Assembly: GCF_003660265.1 (NCBI RefSeq)
Contig: NZ_QXQP01000005.1
Span: 1 to 64,000, forward strand
DNA: 64,000 nucleotides
Source of the DNA: Helicobacter mehlei
GTDB lineage: Bacteria; Campylobacterota; Campylobacteria; Campylobacterales; Helicobacteraceae
Direction: 5' to 3'
A program made the position numbers and the translations under genes. Below the pieces are notes generated by a model. It was given only the letters and a program-made list of their open reading frames with translations. It searched no databases and was not told the origin of the DNA. This document shows positions 16,773 to 27,478 of this stretch, one piece after another. Within the stretch, counting starts at the first letter, position 1. Each line of letters starts with the position of its first letter.

Positions 16773-17570
16773 ATGGGAAATAGCAATACTTTATCAAGGC
16801 TCTTTGGCAAGTTTGCCCGCCACGCCTTCCCCACACCCGTGCAAAAGGTGATCAACCGTGTTTATGTGCGTTTGTTTAACATCGATCTAAACGGCTTTGC
16901 ACCCCTAGAGTCCTACACCACCCTAAATGCCCTCTTCACCCGTGCCCTGCAAACCCCCAGACCCCTAGATACCAATCCCCAAATCTTAAATGCACCCAGT
17001 GATAGTATAATCACCGCTTGTGGGCTTGTGCAACACCAACAAGCCTTGCAAATTAAAGGTATGGCTTATAGTGTCTATGAACTCTTAGGACTAGATCGGC
17101 CCCTAGAGGAGCATTACCACTTTTTTAACTTCTACCTCTCCCCCAAAGATTACCACCGCTTCCACGCCCCTTGTAATCTCAAAATCCTAGAGGCGCGCCA
17201 CTTTTGCGGGGAGCTTTTGAGTGTAGGGCAACGCGCCTTAAACAAACATTCTAATGTTTTTGTGCGTAACGAACGGGTGGTGGTGATCGCCCAAGACGAT
17301 CGGGGCTTTTTGCTCTATTTTGTGGCTATAGGGGCGCTCAATGTGGGGCAGATTGTGCTCAACTTTGACCCCAATATCCAAACCAACGCCAAAATCCACC
17401 CCAAACCCCAAATTTACCACTACGATCCGCCCATTGTGCTAGAAAAGGGGGCAGAGTTAGGGCGTTTTGAGATGGGTTCTAGCATTGTGCTTTTTGTAGC
17501 ACACAGCACGCCCCTACCCTTAGTGGGTCAAAAAGTGCTCTATGGCACCAACATTGCTACCTTGAATTGA
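16773..17570 (+). CDS. psd: Phosphatidylserine decarboxylase proenzyme
   Basis: Makes phosphatidylethanolamine, the main membrane lipid, from phosphatidylserine. The 265-residue proenzyme contains FNFYLSPKDYHRFHAP (the conserved histidine region), an NERV segment, and the self-cleavage site near the C-terminus, FEMGSSIVLF, where Ser236 would become the pyruvoyl group (the family usually has LGST). The gene begins one base after the previous stop and ends 9 bases before nadA, an arrangement shared with H. pylori HP1357-HP1356. Confidence 0.92.
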   Translation: MGNSNTLSRLFGKFARHAFPTPVQKVINRVYVRLFNIDLNGFAPLESYTTLNALFTRALQTPRPLDTNPQILNAPSDSIITACGLVQHQQALQIKGMAYSVYELLGLDRPLEEHYHFFNFYLSPKDYHRFHAPCNLKILEARHFCGELLSVGQRALNKHSNVFVRNERVVVIAQDDRGFLLYFVAIGALNVGQIVLNFDPNIQTNAKIHPKPQIYHYDPPIVLEKGAELGRFEMGSSIVLFVAHSTPLPLVGQKVLYGTNIATLN

Positions 17571-17579
17571 GGTTAAACC

Positions 17580-19393
<1,814 letters not shown>

Positions 19394-19395
19394 AC

Positions 19396-20253
19396 TTGGA
19401 CATTGAGCGTTATTTTTTAGAGACTCTGCAAAAAAGCGCGATCACGCAAGGAATTGGCGATGATGGCGTGGTGTTAGCTAACCTGCCTAAAAATTTGGTT
19501 ATGGTGTTGGATCTCTTTAGCGAGGGCGTGCATTTTAAAAGAGAATGGTTTGGTTGCGAGCAGGTGGGTTATAAAGCCTTGATGGTGAATATCTCTGATG
19601 CGATTAGTATGGGGGCTGTGCCCCAATATGCGCTTCTGGGTGTAACTTTGCCCAAAAAGATCACACCTGCTGAGATTAGGGCACTCATCAAGGGAATTGG
19701 ACGTGCTTGCGTGGAATTTGGCGTGCGTGTGATCGGAGGGGATACTATTGTGGGGCAAACCCTAAGCCTGAGTGTGAGTTTGCTAGCCTACACGCCTAAG
19801 CCCTTGTATCGAGTTGGGGCACGCAAGGGGGATTTGATCATGCATACTGGCACGCTAGGCAGTAGTTATCAAGCTCTGCACACGCTCTTAAGAGGGGGGA
19901 AAGTTTCTAGTCACTCTAAATTTTACGCCCCCAAATTAAAAGCCTGTGCGCGTTTTATGCAAGAGGCGCGATCCATCTTGCATGTGGGCATGGATATTTC
20001 TGATGGACTCTTTGCCGAGTGCAACCGCTTATCTAAAACCAACCGCCTAGCCTTTAAGATCAATAACCCCCTATACCCACCCCACAAACGCGCCTTTTTG
20101 AGTGGCGAAGAGTATGAAATGCTCTTATGCCTAGCCCCCAAGCACAAACTTAAAGCCTACCGACTCGCCCAAAAACACCGCTTAAAACTGCGGATCATCG
20201 GGCGTGTCCAACAAGGGCAATCTCATTACCACCCCAAAATTTGGCATGCTTAA
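19396..20253 (+). CDS. thiL: Thiamine-monophosphate kinase
   Basis: Phosphorylates thiamine monophosphate to thiamine diphosphate, the cofactor of transketolase among others. Family motifs: GIGDDGVVL (Mg and ATP site), LDLFSEGVHFKREW, GYKALMVNISDAISMGAVPQ, VIGGDTIVG and MDISDGL. There is no ATG: TTG 19396 (LDIERYF) follows the nadC stop by two bases; a GTG at 19363 inside nadC is the alternative. Neither has a convincing ribosome site, so coupling to nadC translation is likely. About 285 residues, slightly shorter than many ThiL proteins. Confidence 0.85.
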   Translation: MDIERYFLETLQKSAITQGIGDDGVVLANLPKNLVMVLDLFSEGVHFKREWFGCEQVGYKALMVNISDAISMGAVPQYALLGVTLPKKITPAEIRALIKGIGRACVEFGVRVIGGDTIVGQTLSLSVSLLAYTPKPLYRVGARKGDLIMHTGTLGSSYQALHTLLRGGKVSSHSKFYAPKLKACARFMQEARSILHVGMDISDGLFAECNRLSKTNRLAFKINNPLYPPHKRAFLSGEEYEMLLCLAPKHKLKAYRLAQKHRLKLRIIGRVQQGQSHYHPKIWHA

Positions 20254-20281
20254 AAATCCATAAGCTACACCCTAATCACCC

Positions 20282-20310
20282 TTGACAAATTAGGCAAAGT
20301 CTATTAGAAT
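20282..20310 (+). promoter_or_regulatory. Consensus-like sigma70 promoter for the OMP gene
   Basis: TTGACA (20282-20287) and TAGAAT (20305-20310) are separated by exactly 17 bases, 59 bases before the TTG start at 20369. A full -35 box is unusual in Helicobacter, where the -35 region is usually replaced by AT-rich periodicity, so this promoter may be strong. Confidence 0.6.
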
Positions 20311-20368
20311 TATGTTATTGTTATTTTTAATCATTTTTTATTATTTTTGCTTTTTTAAGGAGCTTTTT

Positions 20369-21184
20369 TTGATTACAATAACCAAAAACCTTAAGCATTC
20401 TCTATTGGGTTTCAGTATTCTGGCATGCCTAACTAACCCTTTGGGTGCGGAACGCAATAGCGGGTATTTTGCTTTAGGTTTCCAATATTCTTATATGAGC
20501 TCAGAGGGGAAGACTCAAGTTTTTGCCAGCCCTGTTCCTTCTGCCCAAACCGCAACAACCGATGCCATATCGGGTAGCCTTTTTGGGGGCAATCTCCAGC
20601 TAGGTTACAAACAATTTTTTGGCAAGAAAAAACGCTTTGGTCTGCGCTACTATGTGATGTTCAGCGCGCAAGGGGGGCGTTATAGCTACCCATATGGTTA
20701 CAAAAATAACGCCGATGGCACGACTACAAGCTACACGATCCGCAATGGGGGGATGGCAGATTTATTTTATGGTGCGGGCATCGATGCGCTCATTAACTTT
20801 TTTGATGGCAAAGACCGCTCTTTTGGAGTCTTTGGAGGCGTGATGTTGGGGGGGACCTCGTGGCTTTTGGGGAACAATAAGGCATGCCCGGCCATGGATT
20901 ATGTGGTCAGCGATAGTGCGGGGACAATCACATGCAACACCACGGATTCTTATGCACAACTGGCTAGAAAATTGGGGAGTAAGGCGCATTACTCGCCTAG
21001 TTTCGTGCAATTTGCCTTTAATTTTGGGGTGCGTGGCAATTTTAGTAAGCATAACGGGTTTGAAGTGGGGTTGCGTGTTCCTGTCATCAACACGCCCTAT
21101 TTTACCAATAAAGACAACCCAACCATGAACTTAAGCTTTAGGCGGGTGATTGCCATCTTTGCCAATTATGTGGTGAATTTTTAG
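20369..21184 (+). CDS. Hop/Hor-type outer membrane protein
   Basis: A 271-residue exported beta-barrel protein. The signal peptide runs from [26 protein letters not shown]; the mature protein begins [15 protein letters not shown], the typical front of Helicobacter outer membrane proteins, and ends FANYVVNF with the terminal Phe needed for outer membrane insertion. Two Cys in a central loop (KACPAMDY and TITCNT) could form a disulfide. I start at TTG 20369 because AAGGAG lies 6 bases upstream and the signal sequence follows; an ATG at 20312 would add a hydrophobic stretch translated from a T-rich leader. The ligand or role is unknown. Confidence 0.78.
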   Translation: MITITKNLKHSLLGFSILACLTNPLGAERNSGYFALGFQYSYMSSEGKTQVFASPVPSAQTATTDAISGSLFGGNLQLGYKQFFGKKKRFGLRYYVMFSAQGGRYSYPYGYKNNADGTTTSYTIRNGGMADLFYGAGIDALINFFDGKDRSFGVFGGVMLGGTSWLLGNNKACPAMDYVVSDSAGTITCNTTDSYAQLARKLGSKAHYSPSFVQFAFNFGVRGNFSKHNGFEVGLRVPVINTPYFTNKDNPTMNLSFRRVIAIFANYVVNF

Positions 21185-21248
21185 ATTTCTCGCTGTGTCC
21201 TTGCTTAGTCAAAACATGCTATTATGTAGTTTTGCAGAAAGGATCATG

Positions 21249-21899
21249 ATGAGACGGCCATTTAGAAAAATTGCAGATTATGCGATCGTGGGAGGGTTGA
21301 GTGCGGTGGTGGTGGTAACTTTGGCGGGCTGTAATAGCTCAGATCATAATAGCCACGAGCAAAAACCCAGCGAGCAGAGTAACACCAGCAACGCCTTAAA
21401 AAAGGGGGCATTTGTGATCTTGCAAGAGCAAGCAGACAAAAGTTATAAGGTCGCAGAAGAATATCCTAGTGACAAAACACGGGTTGTCGTGCGGGATCTG
21501 CAGGGCAAGGAGCGCATGCTCAGTGATGAGGAAATCCAGAAGCTCATTAAGGACGAGGAAACTAAGATCGATCAGGGCACCAGCCAGCTAACAAAGCCGG
21601 CTAGTGAGGGCGGGGGATCGGGGCTTGGCATTGGGGCAGCAATCTTGGGCAGTGCCGCGGGGGCGATTTTGGGGAGCTATATTGGCAACAAGCTTTTTAA
21701 CAACCCCAATTACAACCAAAATGCCCAGAGAAATTACACCTCCCCACAAGCCTATCAAAGAAGCCAAAATACTTTTAAAAGCCCCTCAAGCCCAGCGGGC
21801 GCACCCGCATCTAGTGCAGGCAAGAGCGGATTTTTTAAACCTTCATCGAGCACGCCCCATGCTGGTGGTGCTCCCCATACTCCCAGTGCAAGTTCTTAA
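21249..21899 (+). CDS. UPF0323-family lipoprotein with glycine zipper
   Basis: This matches the H. pylori HP0232 lipoprotein. The N-terminus [28 protein letters not shown] is a lipoprotein signal, with lipidation at the Cys of LAGC. The middle ([34 protein letters not shown]) is the conserved domain, followed by a [20 protein letters not shown] glycine zipper and a Ser/Pro/Ala-rich low-complexity tail. Two adjacent ATGs exist (21246, 21249); the second has better spacing from AAAGGA. It is followed after 9 bases by the ATP-grasp gene, suggesting a joint function (see findings). Confidence 0.87.
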   Translation: MRRPFRKIADYAIVGGLSAVVVVTLAGCNSSDHNSHEQKPSEQSNTSNALKKGAFVILQEQADKSYKVAEEYPSDKTRVVVRDLQGKERMLSDEEIQKLIKDEETKIDQGTSQLTKPASEGGGSGLGIGAAILGSAAGAILGSYIGNKLFNNPNYNQNAQRNYTSPQAYQRSQNTFKSPSSPAGAPASSAGKSGFFKPSSSTPHAGGAPHTPSASS

Positions 21900-21908
21900 G
21901 GAGGATTC

Positions 21909-23081
21909 ATGCAAGTTAAAACTTTAGACCCTTTGAGCCAGCAAGCCCTAGAGGAAATCGGGCTAGAGTGGCACACAGATACGGATAACAGCCCTTATAT
22001 CAGCCAAGATTTGGTGGTGGTGAGCCAAAAAGAAGCCGATGCCTACTATGAGGCGTGCAATGAGCTTTATGAGATGTTTGTAGAAACCGGACAAGTGATT
22101 ATTGATGAAGGGCGCTTTTTTGAGTTGGATATCCCTAATAGCATTGTGCCCTTGATCAAACAGAGTTGGGAAAATGAGGTGCATTGGCATATTTATGGGC
22201 GTTTTGATTTGGCGGGGGGGTTAGATGGCAAGCCCATTAAATTATTGGAGTTTAATGCGGACACACCTACGATGCTCTATGAAAGCGCAGTGGTGCAATG
22301 GGCGTTACTCAAATACAATGGCTACGATGCGGACTTGCAATTTAACAACATCCATGAGTCCTTGACGGAGAATTTTAAGCGTTTAGTTACTTTAGATGAG
22401 GATACAAGCGCATTTGAAAACATGTATGAGGGCTGGAAGATTCTCTTTTCTAGCATTAAGGGGAGTAGCGAGGAGGAACGCACCACGAAATTTTTAGAAG
22501 ATGCGGCCAGAAGTGCAGGTTTTGAAACCAACTTTGCCTATATCGATGAGGTGCAGTTTGACAAGGATCGGGGCGTGTTTTTTGGGGGCGTGAATTACGA
22601 ATACTTGTTTAAGCTTGTGCCTTGGGAGAATATTGCCATTGATGAACCCGAGCTAGCTGTCATCATGCAAACCATGATGGAGAATCAAAACACGATCTTT
22701 TTAAACCCGGCTTATACTCTGCTCTTCCAAAGCAAACGTTTTTTAAAAGTACTTTGGGATCGCTACCCCAACCACCCCTTATTGTTACAAACAAGCTATG
22801 AGCCCCTTAGTAATAAAAAACAGGTTAAAAAGGTCGCCTTTGGTCGAGAGGGGGCAAATGTAGCAATTTTAGGTGCTAATGGGCAGGTTTTAAAGCAAAG
22901 TGAGGGGGTTTATGGCAACCACAAACCCATTTACCAAGAATATTACGAGCTCAATAAAGACGGGGAGTTTTATTACCAACCCAATGTCTTTTTTGCCTAC
23001 GAGGCGTGTGGATTGGGCTTTAGAAAGGGCGGATTAATTTTGGATAATTTTTCTAAATTTGCCAGCCACATCATTAGATGA
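21909..23081 (+). CDS. Glutathionylspermidine synthase-like ATP-grasp ligase
   Basis: A 390-residue protein of the GSP-synthase preATP-grasp family (PF03738-type; H. pylori HP0233). Characteristic segments are WHIYGRFDLAGGLDGKPIKLLEFNADTPT, FKLVPWENIA, NPAYTLLFQSKRFLKVLWDRYPNHPLLLQTSYEP, and VAFGREGANV. It lacks the amidase domain of true glutathionylspermidine synthetase, and Helicobacter is not known to make that metabolite, so it probably forms an amide bond on another substrate. It has a strong AAGGAGG ribosome site and overlaps the next gene by four bases (ATGA). The neighbours, a lipoprotein upstream and a PepSY-type membrane protein downstream, are conserved in H. pylori. Confidence 0.85.
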   Translation: MQVKTLDPLSQQALEEIGLEWHTDTDNSPYISQDLVVVSQKEADAYYEACNELYEMFVETGQVIIDEGRFFELDIPNSIVPLIKQSWENEVHWHIYGRFDLAGGLDGKPIKLLEFNADTPTMLYESAVVQWALLKYNGYDADLQFNNIHESLTENFKRLVTLDEDTSAFENMYEGWKILFSSIKGSSEEERTTKFLEDAARSAGFETNFAYIDEVQFDKDRGVFFGGVNYEYLFKLVPWENIAIDEPELAVIMQTMMENQNTIFLNPAYTLLFQSKRFLKVLWDRYPNHPLLLQTSYEPLSNKKQVKKVAFGREGANVAILGANGQVLKQSEGVYGNHKPIYQEYYELNKDGEFYYQPNVFFAYEACGLGFRKGGLILDNFSKFASHIIR

Positions 23082-23617
23082 AACGCAAATCCTCTGTGGG
23101 TATAGCCTATGCCTTCCATGCGTATGCGAGTGTCTTTTTCCTACCAATGGTCTTGCTCTTTGTGGTGAGCGGGGGGGCGTATTATTTGGGTTTTAACTCC
23201 AATACCGGAGCCCAGATTAGCAAATGGAGCGTGCCAGCGGTGGCAACCCAACAAGAATTAGATTTTTTGATCGCCTTTTTAAAAGACAAACAGGCCTTGC
23301 CCTCTAAAATTGAAGCCAGAAAATTCAGAGGGGCTTTGGTCATTGGCACACCCGCTTATGAAGCCAGTTTGGTAACCAAGGGAGAGAAAAGCGAAATCAC
23401 GCTCACCAAGCGTAGCTTTTTGGGGGTGATCATGCAAGTGCATAAGGGTCGGGCTAATAAAGCCTTGTTGATCTTTGCGGGTATCTTTGTGGTGTTCTTG
23501 TGCCTGCTCTATGTTAGTGGGTTGTCAATGGGGATCAAGCGCAAGACTAAAGGGCTAATGGGTGTATTTTTGTTAGGCGTGGGGGTTCTTGGGGTGTTAT
23601 TGTGGAGTGCACTTTAA
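23078..23617 (+). CDS. PepSY-associated membrane protein
   Basis: A 179-residue inner membrane protein with three or four hydrophobic segments: one at 13-35 (YASVFFLPMVLLFVVSGGAYYL), a periplasmic region of about 80 residues, then helices near 125-145 and 158-178. The pattern KRSFLGVIMQVHKGRANKALLIFAGIFVVFLCLLYVSGL resembles the C-terminal part of PepSY-associated TM proteins, in which a conserved His-Lys-Gly precedes a helix. The start overlaps the preceding stop. It converges with corA, with a 4-base overlap. Its partner is probably the ATP-grasp enzyme or the lipoprotein of this operon. Confidence 0.7.
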   Translation: MKRKSSVGIAYAFHAYASVFFLPMVLLFVVSGGAYYLGFNSNTGAQISKWSVPAVATQQELDFLIAFLKDKQALPSKIEARKFRGALVIGTPAYEASLVTKGEKSEITLTKRSFLGVIMQVHKGRANKALLIFAGIFVVFLCLLYVSGLSMGIKRKTKGLMGVFLLGVGVLGVLLWSAL

Positions 23618-24570
23618 AGCCAACCCTTCTTTTTAAAATAAAGAATAGGCAAAATGGTTGAGATGATCATGGTGAGCACGGCTAGGGGGTAGCCAAATTC
23701 CCAACGCAATTCGGGCATGACCTCAAAGTTCATGCCATAAATTGTGCCAATCAAAGTCGGGGGCATCATCGCCATAGTCGCCACGGTGAAAAGCTTGATG
23801 ATTTTGTTTTGTTCCACATTGACTTGAGAGGTGAAAAGGTTTTGGATATTATCTAGGGCGTTGAGATTAGCCGTGCTGAAATCTACCAAGGAGCTAAAAT
23901 CCTTTAAGATAATATTAAAATCCTTTTTGGTCTCATTATCAACCTTGTTGCTTTTTAGCAAGGTGGTGATGATACGCCGCTTGTCAAAGAGCGAGTCGCG
24001 CAATTCCATGTTAAATTCTTGCAAAAAAGAGAGGGTGATGAGGGTGTCCTCATGGGTGCAGATATTAGGTTCGAGCACAATTTGTTTTCTAAGTGCACTG
24101 GTTTCGCGATTGACCTCCTCCAAATAATCCGCACCCTTTTCAAAATAAAGCTCTAGAATTTTAGACAGAATATCAAAGCCATCCTGGAATTTTTTAGGGC
24201 TGGCTAGGATTCGTTTCTGCACATCTTCGAAGATGGGTAGGCTACCATTGTAAAGGGTGAATAAAATGTTGTCTGAAATAAAATAAGTCATCGGCTCGGC
24301 ATGGAAAGCTAGGGGCGTGTCTTTATAAACAGAATAGGTATTGATGGTAATGGAAGTGCTATTCTCCCAATACTTGGCAATTGCGCTTTTCTCGGGCTCT
24401 TCTTGACTGGTGTTGATGTGGTAGTTTTGGACGATGCATTGTAATTCGGTGTCAGTGGGGTTGATGAGCTCAAACCACAAGATATTTTGCTCGTCCAAAG
24501 GGAAGGATTCAAAGCCGTGGAAATCCACAATCTCCACTAAGTGGTTGTTTTTGGCAAAAACATTAATCAT
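23614..24570 (-). CDS. corA: CorA magnesium/cobalt/nickel transporter
   Basis: Pentameric inner membrane divalent-cation channel. The long N-terminal cytoplasmic domain ends in two C-terminal helices (IKLFTVATMAMMPPTLIGTIYG and YPLAVLTMIISTILPILYF) linked by the diagnostic YGMNFEVMPEL selectivity loop. I start at ATG 24568-24570 ([10 protein letters not shown]), giving 318 residues, the H. pylori CorA length; the earlier in-frame ATG lies inside pgk. The start overlaps the pgk stop by 8 bases, so translation is coupled. The gapA-pgk-corA order is that of H. pylori (HP1346-HP1344). Confidence 0.93.
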   Translation of the reverse strand: MINVFAKNNHLVEIVDFHGFESFPLDEQNILWFELINPTDTELQCIVQNYHINTSQEEPEKSAIAKYWENSTSITINTYSVYKDTPLAFHAEPMTYFISDNILFTLYNGSLPIFEDVQKRILASPKKFQDGFDILSKILELYFEKGADYLEEVNRETSALRKQIVLEPNICTHEDTLITLSFLQEFNMELRDSLFDKRRIITTLLKSNKVDNETKKDFNIILKDFSSLVDFSTANLNALDNIQNLFTSQVNVEQNKIIKLFTVATMAMMPPTLIGTIYGMNFEVMPELRWEFGYPLAVLTMIISTILPILYFKKKGWL

Positions 24571-25798
24571 GATCGGCCCAATTTTGTTTTTGATCCAAAA
24601 CCTCAAAGGCGACTAAAATCTTGCCCTCCAAAAGCTCCAAACTCGCCCCTCCACCTGTGGAGATAAAACTCACACTATCTTTATCGCCCGCACGGGTCAA
24701 AACATCGATGGTGTCGCCTCCGCCAATCAGCGAATAGGCATAGGTGTTGGAAATGCTATGGGCGATCTGAAACGAACCTCGGCTAAAAAGAGGCACTTCA
24801 TAAACACCTAATGGACCGTTCCAAATGATGGTTTGACTCCCTTGAATCACCAATGAAAAGAGCTTAGAGGTGGCAGGACCAATATCTACGACAATATGGT
24901 TTAGTGGGATGTCTTGAGCAGGGGTGATTTGGACTTGATCGGTATGATCCATGTGCGGGGTGCTCACCACATCCACGGGCAAATAGATATGCACACCCTT
25001 TTGTTTGGCTTTTTGTAAAATCTCTAGAGCCTCTTGAATCAAATCTTCTTCCACTAAGGAGGCTTGCATATTGTAACCCAGTGCCTTTAAAAAAGTGTTG
25101 CTCATCGCCCCGCCGATAATGACCTTATCTACGCGATCTAAAATATTGCGTAAAAGTGTGAGTTTGGAGCTCACCTTAGCCCCACCCACAATCAAGAGCA
25201 CCGGTCTAAGCGGGTTGGCTAGAGCCTTCGCAAAGGAATTGATCTCTTTTTTGAGCAAGAAGCCTGCCACCTTCACAGACACATAGCCGGCAATCCCATA
25301 AGTGCTGGCGTGTTTGCGATGGCTTGTGCCAAAGGCATCATTGACATAAACATCGCACAAACTCGCTAGCTTTTGGGAAAAAGAAGGGTCATTGCTTTTT
25401 TCGCCTTTATAAAAGCGCAAATTCTCTACCAAAATAATGGGGTGATCTTGTTCTTGCAAACTCTGCGCCATCTCAAGCGAATGGGCAAACAGCACCTCTT
25501 TATTTAAAAGCCTCTCTAGGCGTTTGACCAAGTGGCTAAAGGAAAATTGAATCTGCTTTTCGCCATCTATCTTGGGCTCAGGCCGCCCCAAATGCCCGAC
25601 CAGCACGACCGACTTAGCCCCATTATCGATACAATAGTTGATCGTGGGGATACTCTCACGCATGCGCGTATCCTCAGTGATATTAAAATCCTTATCCAAG
25701 GGCACATTAAAATCTACGCGGATCAAAACCCGTTTATCCTTGAGTGCCACATCCTGAATCCCCAAGACCTCTTGCATTTTCTTAATGCCCGCTAGCAT
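24563..25798 (-). CDS. pgk: Phosphoglycerate kinase
   Basis: Glycolytic and gluconeogenic enzyme transferring phosphate between 1,3-bisphosphoglycerate and ADP. Seen: [35 protein letters not shown], the hinge and nucleotide motifs [16 protein letters not shown] and WNGPLGVYE, and GGGDTIDVL and [16 protein letters not shown] near the end. Two starts are possible: ATG 25798 with AAAGGA five bases upstream, overlapping the gapA stop, or ATG 25777. I keep the first, since the ribosome site is better and the H. pylori protein also has such an N-terminal extension. Confidence 0.95.
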   Translation of the reverse strand: MLAGIKKMQEVLGIQDVALKDKRVLIRVDFNVPLDKDFNITEDTRMRESIPTINYCIDNGAKSVVLVGHLGRPEPKIDGEKQIQFSFSHLVKRLERLLNKEVLFAHSLEMAQSLQEQDHPIILVENLRFYKGEKSNDPSFSQKLASLCDVYVNDAFGTSHRKHASTYGIAGYVSVKVAGFLLKKEINSFAKALANPLRPVLLIVGGAKVSSKLTLLRNILDRVDKVIIGGAMSNTFLKALGYNMQASLVEEDLIQEALEILQKAKQKGVHIYLPVDVVSTPHMDHTDQVQITPAQDIPLNHIVVDIGPATSKLFSLVIQGSQTIIWNGPLGVYEVPLFSRGSFQIAHSISNTYAYSLIGGGDTIDVLTRAGDKDSVSFISTGGGASLELLEGKILVAFEVLDQKQNWADHD

Positions 25799-26790
25799 GC
25801 TTGTCCTTTGCGTTGGTGAATGTATTGCGCCATATCCACTAAGCGGTGGCTATAACCCACTTCATTATCATACCATGCTAGGATTTTGGCATGGTGCTCG
25901 CCTAGCACAAGGGTTTGATCGGGGATGTAGATGGAGCTTAGGGGCGATCCTAAAAAATCGCTGGAAACACATTGGTGTTCATCAATGCCCAATACACCCT
26001 GTAAGGAGCCTTGAGAGGCTACATGCATGCTGGCATGGATTTTTTCTAAGCTCAAGGGCGTGCGTGTACTAAAGCTCAAATCTACCAAACTCACATCGGG
26101 GGTGGGCACTCTTAGGGCTAGCCCGCTGATCTTGCCAGCCAAATGAGGCAAGACTAGGGCAATGGCTTTATTAACCCCCGTGCTTGTGGGGATAATATTA
26201 AGGGCAGCTGCGCGCGCCCGGCGCAAGTCTTTGTGCTTGGAGTCTAGTAGGTTTTGATCGTTGGTGTAGCTGTGAATTGTTGTCATCAAAGCATGTTGCA
26301 CGCCAAAATTTTCATCCAGCACCTTTAAGAGCGGGGCTAGGGCGTTGGTGGTGCAAGAGGCATTAGAGATAATGGGTTGGTTGTTGTAGGCAGTGTGATT
26401 GACCCCATAGACAAAGGTTGGGGTGTTGTTAGCTGGGGCTGAGATCACCACTTGTTGGACTTGGTTTTTGAGGTGGGCTTGGGCTAGGTCCATACTATTA
26501 AACTTGCCTGTGCATTCCAACACGACCTGCGCCAAACCAAAATCCAGTCTGGAGGGATCGCGATCGCTTAAGATCCGGACATACCGGCTATGTCCAATGG
26601 CGATGTGTTGCGAATCAACTTGCTCAATTTCTAGCGCGTGCTTGTGCAAGGAGTCAAAGCGCAAAAGGTGGATTAAAGTTTCTAGTGGACATGTGGAGTT
26701 GATTGCTACCAACTCGATGTCTTTTCTAGCCCCAACGACCCGGCTTGCACACAAGCCGATCCGCCCTGTCCCATTGATCGCTACGCGCAC
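25792..26790 (-). CDS. gapA: Glyceraldehyde-3-phosphate dehydrogenase
   Basis: NAD(P)-dependent dehydrogenase pairing with Pgk. It has the Rossmann start [10 protein letters not shown], the catalytic [18 protein letters not shown] with the nucleophile Cys and [10 protein letters not shown], the [16 protein letters not shown] phosphate site and [14 protein letters not shown] at the C-terminus. It starts with GTG (26788-26790), which follows AAGGG at 9 bases. The first codons ATT-TTA-AGG upstream are also in frame but offer no standard start. It is divergent from hup with about 190 bases between. Confidence 0.94.
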   Translation of the reverse strand: MRVAINGTGRIGLCASRVVGARKDIELVAINSTCPLETLIHLLRFDSLHKHALEIEQVDSQHIAIGHSRYVRILSDRDPSRLDFGLAQVVLECTGKFNSMDLAQAHLKNQVQQVVISAPANNTPTFVYGVNHTAYNNQPIISNASCTTNALAPLLKVLDENFGVQHALMTTIHSYTNDQNLLDSKHKDLRRARAAALNIIPTSTGVNKAIALVLPHLAGKISGLALRVPTPDVSLVDLSFSTRTPLSLEKIHASMHVASQGSLQGVLGIDEHQCVSSDFLGSPLSSIYIPDQTLVLGEHHAKILAWYDNEVGYSHRLVDMAQYIHQRKGQAC

Positions 26791-26937
26791 CCTTAAAATC
26801 CCTTAAAGCTTAGTATGAGGGGCTATCATACAAGTAGCTAGCTTGAATCGCTCTTAAAGGGGGGTGTCTGCCTTGAGATTTAAGGCTCTAAAGGAAGGTT
26901 GGAGCGGGTTTTGTTCCCTAAAATTTACATTTTGTAG

Positions 26938-26943
26938 TATAAT
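26938..26943 (+). promoter_or_regulatory. TATAAT box ahead of hup
   Basis: A perfect TATAAT lies 37 bases upstream of the hup ATG, following an AT-rich tract (TTTACATTTTG). It gives a leader of about 30 bases ending in AAAGG. No matching -35 hexamer is needed in Helicobacter vegetative promoters. Confidence 0.55.
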
Positions 26944-26979
26944 GCTTGCCGTATTTTAAGCATGTCAGAAAGGTTTGAG

Positions 26980-27288
26980 ATGAAAAAAGCGGAGTTTGTC
27001 GATTTACTTAAGGAAGAGGGTGAATTTGAGAGCAAAAAAGACGCTGAAAAGGCGTTAGATGGTTTTGTAAAAGCCATTGAAAAGGTGTTAGGCACGCATG
27101 AGAGTGTGGAGCTGGTAGGTTTTGGCAAGTTTGAAGTGGCGTTGCAAAAAGGCAAGAGCGGGAAGGTGCCCGGTAGCGATAAGACCTATAGCACACCGGA
27201 TAAAATGGTCCCCAAGTTCAAGCCCGGTAAGTTGTTAAAAGATGTGGTGGCAGCGCACAAGAAGCCCAAAGTAAATAAGAAGAAGTAG
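26980..27288 (+). CDS. hup: DNA-binding protein HU
   Basis: Small basic nucleoid protein that bends DNA. The 102-residue product has the HU fold: MKKAEFVDLLKEEGEFESKK, VELVGFGKFEVALQKGKSGKVPGS and VPKFKPGKLLKD. The DNA-inserting arm carries the conserved Pro in PGSDKTY. I start at ATG 26980, preceded by AAAGG; an in-frame ATG six codons earlier lacks a ribosome site. A Lys-rich tail (HKKPKVNKKK) extends beyond the H. pylori protein. Confidence 0.93.
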   Translation: MKKAEFVDLLKEEGEFESKKDAEKALDGFVKAIEKVLGTHESVELVGFGKFEVALQKGKSGKVPGSDKTYSTPDKMVPKFKPGKLLKDVVAAHKKPKVNKKK

Positions 27289-27312
27289 CTTAGCTTTAAG
27301 CCTGATTTTTGA

Positions 27313-27331
27313 TGAGTGTGGATCACACTCA
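27313..27331. terminator. TGAGTGTG-GAT-CACACTCA hairpin after hup
   Basis: An 8-bp perfect palindrome with a 3-base spacer lies 24 bases after the hup stop and 36 bases before the tRNA. No T run follows, so it is either a non-canonical terminator or a protein-binding palindrome controlling the tRNA-hef region. Confidence 0.5.
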
Positions 27332-27366
27332 GAATCCGGTGTTGTTGCTTTCTGTTAGATGGATTG

Positions 27367-27443
27367 GTCCTTGTAGCTCAGTTGGATAGAGCGTACGATT
27401 CCTAATCGTAAGGTCGTGGGTTCAAATCCCGCCAAGGACACCA
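27367..27443 (+). tRNA. tRNA-Arg (anticodon CCU)
   Basis: A full cloverleaf of 77 bases with encoded CCA. The acceptor stem GTCCTTG pairs with CAAGGAC; the D arm has GCTC/GAGC; the anticodon stem TACGA/TCGTA encloses loop TTCCTAA, giving anticodon CCT, which reads AGG; the T arm is GTGGG/CCCGC around TTCAAAT. hefA starts 35 bases downstream on the same strand. Confidence 0.97.
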
Positions 27444-27478
27444 CCCATTTTTGTGTGTTGCTTAAATTGGAGTTAGTC

